Source: Salipaludibacillus aurantiacus
GTDB lineage: Bacteria > Bacillota > Bacilli > Bacillales > Salisediminibacteriaceae
Assembly: GCF_900111295.1 (NCBI RefSeq)
Contig: NZ_FOGT01000006.1
Coordinates: 1-64,000, forward strand
DNA: 64,000 nucleotides
Direction of reading: 5' to 3'
Positions 44,863 to 55,654 of this stretch are shown here, in pieces. Position numbers and translations under genes: made by a program. The notes under the pieces are model-generated. The model was not told the origin of the DNA and did not search any database. It saw only the letters and a list, made by a program, of their open reading frames with translations. Numbering within the stretch: position 1 is the stretch's first letter; every line of letters starts with the position of its first letter.

Positions 44863-44980
44863 CGGTTATATACCTATTCCAGTTTACATATTCGTCAAAA
44901 AATAAGCAAAAGACATATTGAGAGATGAGCTGAGTTTTGAGATGATGGCATAAGATATCCAACGAAAGGAGCGGAAGGCA

Positions 44981-45244
44981 GTGAAGCAGGCGTTTGATTA
45001 TATTTTTATCTTCCTCATCGGTTATCAGGCCTACTTTCTTATTTCTTTACTTACTGTCTCCGGTGCCAATCAGGAACTGTCTTTAGCTGTTTCACTTTTA
45101 GCCTTGCTCCTGTGTCTCTTCGTCTGGCTGCAGCGGAACACCAGATTTTCCCCCACGCATGTCACCATGGCTGTGACTACAGGGGTTCTCAGTTTAAGCT
45201 CAATTGCTGTCTATGCTTACTTATTGGCCGTTCATGTCATCTAA
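44981..45244 (+). CDS. Small three-helix membrane protein
   Basis: 87 residues almost entirely hydrophobic, with helices at about 6-25, 33-49 and 62-85. GTG start with AAAGGAG upstream. No family recognised. Converges with the gene at 45276-45716. Confidence 0.65.
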   Translation: MKQAFDYIFIFLIGYQAYFLISLLTVSGANQELSLAVSLLALLLCLFVWLQRNTRFSPTHVTMAVTTGVLSLSSIAVYAYLLAVHVI

Positions 45245-45275
45245 CTTTTAACCCGCGACGGGCATATTGCCGGCC

Positions 45276-45716
45276 TTATGCCGACACGCCCACTCTCGGT
45301 TTTTTATATTTTCTAATGTAACGCACAAACCAGGTGTACATCAGCCGTGCTGATACGATAAGGACAAATGTAAAAGTCACCAGCCCCATATTTGAGAATA
45401 CCACGTGGCTTATAGTGGAATTCAGCCCAATCATATAAACGGCAAAAAAGACAACTTGAAGGAACGTGACAAAGTGAGGATACAAGATTCTTCTCATTCT
45501 TCTTTGCACCGGAATTAGTTTCATCCAGTCTATCACCTGGAGCGGAATAATCCATAAAAAAGTCCCCGCCGCAAACCAGAATAATGCCGTCCAGGATTCA
45601 ATAATAATTTCAGTCCCCATGACAGCCGAAGTGATGAGCACCATGCCGGCAATCCCTACAATAAAGAAACCAATAATACTTATTAAACTGACTGCTAACT
45701 TCAGTAAATCTTTCAT
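45276..45716 (-). CDS. Membrane protein, unknown
   Basis: 146 residues with four hydrophobic helices and basic loops (QRRMRRILYPHF; RYIRKYKKPR tail). I start at ATG 45716 (MKDLLKLAVS), which has AAAGG about 12 bases upstream; longer in-frame starts lack a ribosome site. Function unknown. Confidence 0.65.
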   Translation of the reverse strand: MKDLLKLAVSLISIIGFFIVGIAGMVLITSAVMGTEIIIESWTALFWFAAGTFLWIIPLQVIDWMKLIPVQRRMRRILYPHFVTFLQVVFFAVYMIGLNSTISHVVFSNMGLVTFTFVLIVSARLMYTWFVRYIRKYKKPRVGVSA

Positions 45717-45992
45717 GTTTAAAGACAAACCTTTCTTTTCCAAATATTCCATCAGGATTCTGTATATACAGAGGTCCTTTACACACATGTTTGTGATTAT
45801 AACACAGCAGACTACTATGTAAAGCCGCACACCTCTTTTCTTACCTTAATAATATGCCTGTCCAGGCGATTATTATTACTGACAGAAAAATATCGCTGTT
45901 TAAGTTCAATTTGCTTCTAAATCGGGGCAGGATCAGTTAATTACCACAGGATCTCTACTCCTTTTAAACATGGTGAATGGCGGTCCACAAAT

Positions 45993-46037
45993 AAAAGGGA
46001 ATAACTGGGGGGACAGACCCCCCAGTTATTCCCTTTT
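45993..46037. repeat. GGGG/CCCC palindrome, copy 2
   Basis: Perfect 20-bp arms starting AAAAGGGAATAACTGGGGGG around ACAGA. It touches the stop codon of the TetR gene and may act as its terminator. Confidence 0.85.
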
Positions 46038-46594
46038 TATTTTAATTTAAAGCTGGCCACATAATCAGAAAGTAGATGCTCCTTCTCTTCTTCTGACAGT
46101 GCATAATAGTCCTCATCAGAGGGCAGGCACAAGTAACTGAGGAATATACCGCTTAATTGCCGTTCCCAATTGGCTGTATCAATGTGAAGGTTGTTCAGTT
46201 TGGCATGGTCCTTCACAGCCTTCTCAAGCGAACAGAATATCATTTCAGGCAAGTCAATTTCTTCAGGAAGGTTGCCCATTAGACGTTCGGCTAAAAGCAT
46301 TCTCACAAGACTGCGGTTTTGTGAAATAAGGTTAAGCCGGTTATCAATTAACACACGTAAAAACTCTTCAGTATCTTTTATTTCCGCTTCTTCCTTCCAC
46401 TTTAAAAGATCTTGTTGTTCCACCGCTGATTTTACCGAAGCCTTAAACAACCCTTCCTTTGTTCCAAACTTGCGGAACAGCGTCATTTCGGCAACCTCCG
46501 CTTCATTAGCTAATTCCTGGGTGGTAGCCTGGAAGCCTTTATTAATAAACACTTTAATTGCTGCGTTTTTAATCTGGTCTGTTTTATCTCTCAT
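46037..46594 (-). CDS. yerO: TetR-family regulator, YerO-like
   Basis: 185 residues: N-terminal helix-turn-helix (TTQELANEAEVAEMTLFRKFGTK) and a variable ligand domain. In B. subtilis the yerO gene in this position controls the adjoining efflux pump gene swrC; no pump gene is found here. The symbol rests on synteny. The 315-base upstream gap holds the candidate promoter described below and the gatB terminator. Confidence 0.8.
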   Translation of the reverse strand: MRDKTDQIKNAAIKVFINKGFQATTQELANEAEVAEMTLFRKFGTKEGLFKASVKSAVEQQDLLKWKEEAEIKDTEEFLRVLIDNRLNLISQNRSLVRMLLAERLMGNLPEEIDLPEMIFCSLEKAVKDHAKLNNLHIDTANWERQLSGIFLSYLCLPSDEDYYALSEEEKEHLLSDYVASFKLK

Positions 46595-46696
46595 ATAATA
46601 CTCCTCTTTACACTTTCTGCCAGATTGTAATTATCAGGTCATCTCTTGATAATCCCTCTGAAATACAGATAGGTAATTATTAGTTGCTGTTAAGCT

Positions 46697-46744
46697 GCTA
46701 TATCAATAAGCACCATAATATCAAACCTCTCCAATGGTTACCAT
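46697..46744 (-). promoter_or_regulatory. Candidate yerO promoter and operator
   Basis: Minus strand TTGATA (46719-46724), 16 bases, TATAGC with TG extension. The 11-bp palindrome ATGGTTACCAT (46734-46744) just upstream is a possible TetR operator. Confidence 0.35.
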
Positions 46745-46862
46745 AATAATCCTATATTATAAATAATTGACTATCCATAAGTTAATTTATGGAGAAATCT
46801 TTTTGCTTTTGTCCTACCTGTTAATCCTGAAAAAAACAAACTGATGATAAATTCTGTTCCAC

Positions 46863-46901
46863 AAAAAAACTCACCTGGCCCCTCCTCGGGACAAGATGAG
46901 T
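46863..46901 (-). terminator. gatB terminator
   Basis: ACTCATCTTGTCCC / GGGGCCAGGTGAGT stem (one mismatch, two wobbles) with seven T residues on the minus strand. Confidence 0.9.
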
Positions 46902-46910
46902 TTCTTATGT

Positions 46911-48344
46911 CTATCTTTGTTTAATCTCTTCAACGAGCAATTTATTGACTACCTGCGGGTTGGCTTTTCCTTTAGATGCTTTCATAATCTGGCCGACGAG
47001 GAAGCCGATTGCTTTATCTTTCCCGTTTTTATAATCGTCCACTGACTGAGGGTTCTCATCCAGTGTCTTCACGACCATTTGACGGATTTCACCTTCGTCG
47101 CTGATTTGTACGAGCCCCTTGTCTTTAACGATCTTTTCAGGATCCCCGCCTTTTTCAATCAGTTCTTTAAACACCTTCTTCGCAATTTTTGAAGAAATCG
47201 TGCCTTTTTCTATTAACTGAATCATTTTAACAAGACCGTCTGGTGTTAACGGCACCTCGGTAATCTCTTTTCCATTCTGGTTTAAATAGGCGCTCACTTC
47301 ACCCATGAGCCAGTTAGACAGCTGCTTTGGAGGACCGTCAAGTTCCAGTCCTTCCTCGAAAAAGTCACTCATCGCTTTTTGCTGGGTGAGCACCTTCGCA
47401 TCGTATTCCGGCAGACCTAATTTTTTAATATAACGCTTTTGTCTGGCGTCAGGCAATTCCGGAATGCTTTCGCGCACCCTCTCTATCCATTCATCATTGA
47501 TATACAGGTTTTCGAGATCCGGTTCAGGGAAGTAGCGGTAATCATCAGAGCCTTCTTTTACTCTCATCAGAATGGTTTTCTTTCCGGCGTCATCCCAACG
47601 GCGCGTTTCCTGAAGTATTTTAACACCGTTTAACAGGTCTTTCTCCTGGCGCTTTTCTTCATACTCCAGCCCTTTTTGCACGTGAGTAAAGGAGTTCAGG
47701 TTTTTAAGTTCCGTCTTTGTCCCAAACTCTTTCTGGCCTTTAGGACGAAGAGACACGTTAGCATCACAACGCAGCGAGCCTTCCTCCATCTTACAGTCGG
47801 AAACTTCCGTGTACTGCATAATCGCCTTCAGTTTTTCCAAATAAGCGTATGCTTCTTCAGGGCTGCGGATATCCGGCTCAGAGACGATCTCAACAAGCGG
47901 GGTTCCTACACGGTTATAATCAACGAGGCTGTACCCTTCTCCTTCTGCGTGCGTCAGTTTCCCTGCATCTTCTTCAAGGTGAAGGCGGGTAATGCCGATC
48001 TTCTTTTTCTCGCCGTTCACTTCAATTTCGATCCAGCCATTCTCGCCGACCGGCTTATCAAATTGGGAAATCTGGTACGCCTTAGGGTTATCCGGGTAAA
48101 AATAATTTTTCCGGTCAAATTTAGTCAGGCGGTTAATGTCGCAATTTAAAGCCATAGATGCTTTCATAGCGAAGTCAACGGCCTGTTTATTTAACACAGG
48201 CAGAACCCCGGGATGGCCTAAACAGACAGGACATGTATGGGTATTAGGCGGTGCTCCGAATTCGGTAGAGCAGCCGCAGAAAATCTTTGAGTTTGTTTTC
48301 AGTTCAACGTGCACTTCTAATCCAATGACAGTTTCAAAACTCAT
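46911..48344 (-). CDS. gatB: Asp/Glu-tRNA amidotransferase subunit B
   Basis: 477 residues. Binds and phosphorylates Glu-tRNA(Gln) (and Asp-tRNA(Asn)) before amidation. [10 protein letters not shown], the zinc/cysteine segment CGCSTEFG...CPVCLGHPG, and the C-terminal YqeY-like tRNA-binding domain are present. AAGGAGGGAG site. Last gene of gatCAB. Confidence 0.96.
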   Translation of the reverse strand: MSFETVIGLEVHVELKTNSKIFCGCSTEFGAPPNTHTCPVCLGHPGVLPVLNKQAVDFAMKASMALNCDINRLTKFDRKNYFYPDNPKAYQISQFDKPVGENGWIEIEVNGEKKKIGITRLHLEEDAGKLTHAEGEGYSLVDYNRVGTPLVEIVSEPDIRSPEEAYAYLEKLKAIMQYTEVSDCKMEEGSLRCDANVSLRPKGQKEFGTKTELKNLNSFTHVQKGLEYEEKRQEKDLLNGVKILQETRRWDDAGKKTILMRVKEGSDDYRYFPEPDLENLYINDEWIERVRESIPELPDARQKRYIKKLGLPEYDAKVLTQQKAMSDFFEEGLELDGPPKQLSNWLMGEVSAYLNQNGKEITEVPLTPDGLVKMIQLIEKGTISSKIAKKVFKELIEKGGDPEKIVKDKGLVQISDEGEIRQMVVKTLDENPQSVDDYKNGKDKAIGFLVGQIMKASKGKANPQVVNKLLVEEIKQR

Positions 48345-48359
48345 TCTCCGTCTCCCTCC

Positions 48360-49820
48360 TTACAGTTCCGGCTTCATTTTATGGTGGTCGGTGGCTTGTT
48401 CAAAGGCATGGGCCACTTTATAGACTGTTTCTTCATCGAAGTGTTTCCCAATAATTTGCAGACCGACAGGCAGTCCATCAGCCTGTCCGCACGGAACACT
48501 TATAGCAGGCACTCCTGCGAGGTTCATCAGGTTCGTTAAAATATCATTCACATACATCGTTAACGGATCTTCAACATTTTCTCCGATTTTAAACGGCACA
48601 GTAGGCGTGGTTGGCCCAATTAACACATCGTATTGAAGGAATAAATCTTCAAAGTCTTCTTTAACGAGCGTCCTGACTTTCTGGGCTTTCGTATAATAAG
48701 CGTCGTAATATCCGGAACTTAAAGCAAAGGTACCGAGCATAATCCGGCGTTTTACTTCATCACCGAACCCTTCGCTGCGGGTCTTTTTATAAGTCTGAAG
48801 AAGCTCGTTTTCTTCTTTTCTGACGCCGTAACGGATGCCGTCAAAACGCGCCAGGTTGGCTGACGCTTCAGAAGAAGACAGGATATAGTAAGCGGGAAGA
48901 GCATATTTTGAATGAGGCAGGGAGACTTCCTCACACGTCGCACCCAGCTCTTCAAGCTTTGCAAGCGCCTCTTTAATGCGGGCTTTTACACCATCTTCTA
49001 CCCCCGCTGCTAAAAATTCTTTTGGAACGCCGATCTTCATTCCTTTAATATCACCTGTTAAAGCTTTCAAATAGTCAGGGACAGGCTTATCAACACTTGT
49101 GGAATCCCGGTGGTCATGTCCGGCAATTTTCTGCATGACATAAGCATTGTCTTCCACTGTCCGGGTAATCGGCCCGATCTGGTCAAGTGACGACGCAAAG
49201 GCAATCAGACCGTAACGGGAGACACGTCCATATGTAGGCTTTAAACCGACAACCCCGCAGAAAGCGGCAGGTTCACGGATAGAACCGCCCGTATCAGATC
49301 CCAGCGTAAAAGGAACCTGGCCGGATGCAACTGCAGCGGCAGAACCTCCGCTTGACCCTCCCGGAACACGTGATAAATCCCATGGGTTTCGGCACAGCTT
49401 GTAGCTGGAATTTTCATTAGATGACCCCATGGCAAATTCATCCATATTAAGCTTCCCGACAGTGATTGTGTTAGCGTCGATTAATTTCTCTACCGCTGTG
49501 GCATTGTACACCGGTTCAAAATTATCCAGGATCTGGCTGGCAGCAGTCGTCTTCATGCCAAGTGTCATCATATTATCTTTTATTCCGACCGGCAGGCCAA
49601 ACAAAATTTCTGATGGATCTGCTTTTCCTTCAGATAGCTGTTCGTCAAGTTTTTTAGCCTGCGCCATAGCATTTTCTTCGTTCAAAAGAAGGAAAGCCCC
49701 CACTTTATCGTCCACTTCTTTTATTCGTTTAAATGATTCCTTAACGAGATCAGTCACTGTTACTTCCTGTTTATGTAGCAATTCATGTAAATCACTTAAC
49801 GTGTGATCAAACAGTTCCAT
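48360..49820 (-). CDS. gatA: Asp/Glu-tRNA amidotransferase subunit A
   Basis: 486-residue amidase-signature enzyme that frees ammonia from glutamine for the transamidation. The Lys-cisSer-Ser triad lies in [19 protein letters not shown] and [16 protein letters not shown] site. Middle gene of gatCAB. Confidence 0.97.
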   Translation of the reverse strand: MELFDHTLSDLHELLHKQEVTVTDLVKESFKRIKEVDDKVGAFLLLNEENAMAQAKKLDEQLSEGKADPSEILFGLPVGIKDNMMTLGMKTTAASQILDNFEPVYNATAVEKLIDANTITVGKLNMDEFAMGSSNENSSYKLCRNPWDLSRVPGGSSGGSAAAVASGQVPFTLGSDTGGSIREPAAFCGVVGLKPTYGRVSRYGLIAFASSLDQIGPITRTVEDNAYVMQKIAGHDHRDSTSVDKPVPDYLKALTGDIKGMKIGVPKEFLAAGVEDGVKARIKEALAKLEELGATCEEVSLPHSKYALPAYYILSSSEASANLARFDGIRYGVRKEENELLQTYKKTRSEGFGDEVKRRIMLGTFALSSGYYDAYYTKAQKVRTLVKEDFEDLFLQYDVLIGPTTPTVPFKIGENVEDPLTMYVNDILTNLMNLAGVPAISVPCGQADGLPVGLQIIGKHFDEETVYKVAHAFEQATDHHKMKPEL

Positions 49821-49835
49821 TAATTTTTTCCCTCC

Positions 49836-50126
49836 CTACTCAAGCACTGACGGCACTTTAAATTGACCGTCTTTTTGGTCTGGTGCATTTCTCAACGTTT
49901 CTTCCCTTGGCAATGAAGGCTTTACTTCATCTTCCCTAAGGACATTCTGGACATCCAGGACGTGGGATGTCGGCTCCACGTTATCTGTTTCAAGCTCATT
50001 TAGCTGTTCAGCAAAATTAATAATTTCATCAAGTTCAAAAGCGAACTTTTCGATTTCTTCTTCGGTAAATTCAAGCCTCGCCAAATGGGCGACGTGTTTC
50101 ACCTGGTTTTTCGTGATTCTTTCCAT
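49836..50126 (-). CDS. gatC: Asp/Glu-tRNA amidotransferase subunit C
   Basis: 96-residue subunit that stabilises GatA-Gat[17 protein letters not shown] and [17 protein letters not shown] are the family signatures. GGAGGT lies about 12 bases ahead of ATG. First gene of the operon. Confidence 0.95.
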   Translation of the reverse strand: MERITKNQVKHVAHLARLEFTEEEIEKFAFELDEIINFAEQLNELETDNVEPTSHVLDVQNVLREDEVKPSLPREETLRNAPDQKDGQFKVPSVLE

Positions 50127-50188
50127 CTTATTTCCGCACCTCCAAAATAACTGAATCTTTGCTCAAAATCTGACTTTACAATAGTATG

Positions 50189-50217
50189 ATCATATCAAAT
50201 AAGCACCGTACAAGCAA
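50189..50217 (-). promoter_or_regulatory. gatCAB promoter
   Basis: Minus strand TTGCTT, 17 bases, TATGAT with a TG extension (TGATATGAT). Confidence 0.6.
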
Positions 50218-50237
50218 TCAGAGCCTGAAACAGGGAA

Positions 50238-50292
50238 AAACTGGGGTGTCTGTCCCTCCAGAAACTGGGGGGACAGACACCCCAGTTTCTGG
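50238..50292. repeat. GGGG/CCCC palindrome, copy 3 (nested)
   Basis: Two overlapping inverted repeats share DNA: 13-bp arms CCAGAAACTGGGG (50258-50270) with 50280-50292, and 19-bp arms of which the right one starts GGGACAGACACCCC. The two hairpins exclude each other. Same core as copies 1 and 2. Confidence 0.85.
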
Positions 50293-50298
50293 AACAGC

Positions 50299-50339
50299 AA
50301 AAAACACCGCAGGCCAGCGAAGTGCCGCTGCCTGCGGTG
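50299..50339 (-). terminator. opuE terminator
   Basis: CACCGCAGG / CCTGCGGTG stem with GC-rich interior and six T residues on the minus strand. Confidence 0.9.
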
Positions 50340-50351
50340 CAGAAGATTCAT

Positions 50352-51818
50352 TTACAAGCTTGCTTTAAATTTATCGAATTGTTCCAGAACTTCTTTCTCA
50401 GGCTCTTTTGTTGCGAGAGAAACCGCATAAACGGCAATCCACGCCAGAATAAAACCTGGAACAATTTCATATAGAGCAAACGGGATAACTTCATTAGCAG
50501 TTAGAATATCCCAAATAATCACAGTCGCACCGCCGACGATCATTCCGGCGAGTGCTCCCCATTTCGTCATCCGCTTCCAGAAAAGCGCCAGAATCACAAC
50601 CGGGCCGAAAGCTGCCCCAAATCCTGCCCAGGCGTAACCGACAAGGTCGAGTACTGTAGATTCAGGATTATAGGCGAGAAAGATCGCGAACAGGGCAATG
50701 GCCACCACACCAAGTCTTCCGACTAAAACAAGTTCACGCTGAGAAGCATTTTTACGGAACAACGCTTTGTAAAAGTCCTCAGTCAATGCACTTGACGATA
50801 CAAGCAGCTGTGAATCAATCGTACTCATAATCGCAGCTAAAATAGCGGCAAGCAGGAAGCCGGACACCCATGGATGGAAGAGCACCTGAGTGAACTCAAT
50901 AAACACTGTTTCAGGGTTATCAAGTGGAGATTCGGCAAAATAGGCGATTCCGACAAACCCGGTGAAAATAGCACCGAACAGGGCGAAGACCATCCAGCTC
51001 ATCCCTACAAGGCGGGCTTTCGGAATCTCTGCTTTCGATTTAACCGCCATAAAACGGGCGATAATATGAGGCTGTCCAAAATAACCGAGCCCCCATGCCA
51101 GAAGTGAAATAATACCCAGTGTGGTCGTCCCGGTAAAGACGTCTAAATAAACAGGATCTATCTCTCCGACCCGCTGAACAGTTTGATTCCATCCTCCCAT
51201 GTTTTGAATAGCCACTACAGGCACAATAATCAAAGCTAAAAACATGAGGATCCCCTGAGCAAAGTCTGTCCAGGATACAGCGAGGAAGCCTCCAAGGAAA
51301 GTATATGAAATAATAACAATAGCTCCGATCCATAGCGCCTGAGTGTATGTGAACCCAAATGAATTTTCAAATAAAATTGCCCCGCCGACAAGACCGGATG
51401 ATGTATAAAACGCAAAGAATACTAAAATAACAAGGGCTGATACAATCCGTAAAATCTTCGACTGATCGTTAAATCTGTTTTCAAAGAAATCAGGGAGCGT
51501 GATAGAATCACCGGCGATTTCCGTATACATTCGAAGCCGTGTCGCGATAAACTGCCAATTCAGATAGGCACCCATCGCCAGACCGATACCAATCCATATT
51601 TCCGTCATTCCGTAGGCGTACATCGCTCCCGGAAGACCTAATAGCAGCCAACTGCTCATATCTGAAGCACCGGCACTTAATGCAGCGACGCCCCCGCCAA
51701 GACGGCGTCCGCCTAAAACGTAGTCAGATAAATTACTGGTCATTTTGTAGGCTACAAGCCCAATTGCCAGCATACCTACCAGATAAATAATAAAGGTAAT
51801 TAACGTGGAAGTATCCAC
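50352..51818 (-). CDS. opuE: Sodium/proline symporter
   Basis: 488-residue solute:sodium symporter with about 13 helices. The SxS sodium-site segments (SAGASDMSSWLLLGLPG) and ISYTFLGGFLAVSWTD are typical of PutP/OpuE. In B. subtilis OpuE recovers proline under osmotic stress. GTG start, whose AGGAGAGAG site lies inside the end of the small upstream gene. Confidence 0.94.
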   Translation of the reverse strand: MDTSTLITFIIYLVGMLAIGLVAYKMTSNLSDYVLGGRRLGGGVAALSAGASDMSSWLLLGLPGAMYAYGMTEIWIGIGLAMGAYLNWQFIATRLRMYTEIAGDSITLPDFFENRFNDQSKILRIVSALVILVFFAFYTSSGLVGGAILFENSFGFTYTQALWIGAIVIISYTFLGGFLAVSWTDFAQGILMFLALIIVPVVAIQNMGGWNQTVQRVGEIDPVYLDVFTGTTTLGIISLLAWGLGYFGQPHIIARFMAVKSKAEIPKARLVGMSWMVFALFGAIFTGFVGIAYFAESPLDNPETVFIEFTQVLFHPWVSGFLLAAILAAIMSTIDSQLLVSSSALTEDFYKALFRKNASQRELVLVGRLGVVAIALFAIFLAYNPESTVLDLVGYAWAGFGAAFGPVVILALFWKRMTKWGALAGMIVGGATVIIWDILTANEVIPFALYEIVPGFILAWIAVYAVSLATKEPEKEVLEQFDKFKASL

Positions 51819-51820
51819 AA

Positions 51821-51925
51821 CTACTCTCTCCTCTCAGTAAAAAACGTTATTATTGATAAGATAACTAAAAGCGGCAATGGAACAAAAAGCCAGAACCAAG
51901 TTGCTGTTGTCAATGCGTGTTCCAT
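51821..51925 (-). CDS. 34-residue symporter accessory membrane protein
   Basis: A strong AGGAGGTGA site precedes ATG and the frame encodes one membrane helix with WFWLFVPLPLLVIL and a charged end (FFTERRE). The stop is two bases ahead of the opuE start, whose ribosome site it contains. Such small single-helix proteins precede many sodium:solute symporters and are annotated as symporter accessory proteins. Likely a subunit or stabiliser of OpuE. Confidence 0.75.
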   Translation of the reverse strand: MEHALTTATWFWLFVPLPLLVILSIITFFTERRE

Positions 51926-52030
51926 GAAGTCACCTCCTCTGGTTATTCATTTCAGGAGCAGCCTCTTAAAAGGCTTGGAAATAGTATCTCCGTATACACC
52001 TGTATACATTTATCCAAATATTTCAAATTA

Positions 52031-52058
52031 ACAGTAACTCCTGAAATAAAAGTCACAA
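52031..52058 (-). promoter_or_regulatory. Candidate promoter of the opuE unit
   Basis: Minus strand TTGTGA, 16 bases, TACTGT. Downstream are a doubled GTATAC palindrome (about 51991-52006) and a short AGCCT/AGGCT hairpin (about 51960-51975), either of which may be regulatory. No sure sigma-B element seen. Confidence 0.35.
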
Positions 52059-52264
52059 GCAGAACTATACCACAATTAAGAGTAAAGAACATTCTGAACA
52101 TTTTTATTTTCAAACGCTTATGCATTTTTATACATTAAATACCGCTAATAATACGCTATCATTTTTATATAGACATATATATTCATAAAAAATAATGAAA
52201 ATAAATTGAGATTTTCACATAAATGACACTATTTATAAATTTATAAAGCTCTTTTGCATTTTAA

Positions 52265-52303
52265 GAAAAAACAAAAATCCCGGACATATTAAATATGTCC
52301 GGG
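52265..52303 (-). terminator. camS terminator
   Basis: CCCGGACATA / TATGTCCGGG stem with ATTTTTGTTTTT after it on the minus strand. Confidence 0.9.
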
Positions 52304-52314
52304 GGAGGAGCGGT

Positions 52315-53493
52315 TTATCTGTATACGTGAATATAGGGTTCCTGCTCAGGATACTGAACAACAAGCCCCTCGGACCCGTTAACTGACTCAATGTACACAT
52401 AAATAGGCACGTTCACCGAAAAGGCGGAATCCAGTCTTCCGCTGATAAACTGGGTCAAAGCAATGATCTCTGCTTTCCCATGGGATTGAAGGTTCAGCTC
52501 TATTTTTAATTCATTCAGATTTTCATTATTATAACGCCCTTTACCAACGACTCCTACCTGATGGTCAAAGAAGTTTTCAATATCTTCCCTGAATTGCGAG
52601 AAACTGCTTGATAAATTCGGCTGAACATCTCTTGCCCTGTTGGAAGGAAAAACGAAATAATCTTCATTAATCGCTTCCCAGTTCCCGAGTTCCATCTCTC
52701 CGCTGCCGGCCTGGCTTAATGACACGAACGTTCCCGGCACCACCGATCCGCGGCCTTCTTCCTGATAGAGGGCAAACGTAATAGGTACTTCTTCGAGGCC
52801 TTCCATTTCCCTCATTCTCTCAAGCATTGTCTGGGCAGCCCGCCGGCCGTACTCGAGGGCCTCCTCACCGTCTATGTCTCTTTCATGAAAGTGGTATCCG
52901 CCATCTTCATCTTCTGTCTGGAAATAATAAACGTCATTCAAAGATATGCCCATAACAACGCCGCCTAAAGACACACCTTCCTCTTCACTTCCCGTGTAAT
53001 AATTATGTTCCATAATATGAGATAACACTATCGGATTATCGCCCATCTGATCTTCAGTTGATTCTTCATCTGCTAAAGGAGGGTTCAAACCGTACATGTA
53101 ACGTTCTTCTTCAGGGTCGTATCTGCGAAGCCAGCTGTTTATACGCCCTCCGGAAAGGAAAGTTCCTTCCTGAAAATAATACTCTTCCTGGTCATACACT
53201 CCGCTCGCAATCTCCATAAGACCCAATTCAAACTGATTTATATCAATCCGGCTATTCATCGAATGAGCTACACTTCCCCGCGATTCACTCCGCTGGTACG
53301 TCCCGTCTACGAGTACATTCCTGTAAAAATGGTCGGGTGATTCGATGGTTGGTGTAATGATGTATTCAATTTCTTCTTCTTCCTCAGTCTCTTCCACCAC
53401 GATCACATCTTCTTCGCTTCTTTCCAGACCTGGAATACAGCCGGATAACATCACAGCACATACAAGACTCAAAAAACCTAACTTTTTCTTCAT
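52315..53493 (-). CDS. yerH: CamS-family sex-pheromone lipoprotein
   Basis: 392-residue lipoprotein with signal peptide and lipobox MLSGC (Cys about residue 19), an acidic spacer (EETEEEEEI), then the CamS domain. In staphylococci and enterococci the signal peptide of this family is cut to a peptide pheromone; the cell function of the mature protein is unclear. Placed after ligA as in B. subtilis. Confidence 0.9.
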   Translation of the reverse strand: MKKKLGFLSLVCAVMLSGCIPGLERSEEDVIVVEETEEEEEIEYIITPTIESPDHFYRNVLVDGTYQRSESRGSVAHSMNSRIDINQFELGLMEIASGVYDQEEYYFQEGTFLSGGRINSWLRRYDPEEERYMYGLNPPLADEESTEDQMGDNPIVLSHIMEHNYYTGSEEEGVSLGGVVMGISLNDVYYFQTEDEDGGYHFHERDIDGEEALEYGRRAAQTMLERMREMEGLEEVPITFALYQEEGRGSVVPGTFVSLSQAGSGEMELGNWEAINEDYFVFPSNRARDVQPNLSSSFSQFREDIENFFDHQVGVVGKGRYNNENLNELKIELNLQSHGKAEIIALTQFISGRLDSAFSVNVPIYVYIESVNGSEGLVVQYPEQEPYIHVYR

Positions 53494-53638
53494 TCATCCC
53501 ACACTCCTCGCCACCGGCCCATGGCGTGTTCATCTGTCGATATACAAGCAGTCGGCCGATTAACAATCTCTCAGTTATTTTCTCATACTGTCCCTTTGTA
53601 ATCCAGCCAACCTTTTGCTTTATTTTCATCTGTGAAAA

Positions 53639-55654
<2,016 letters not shown>

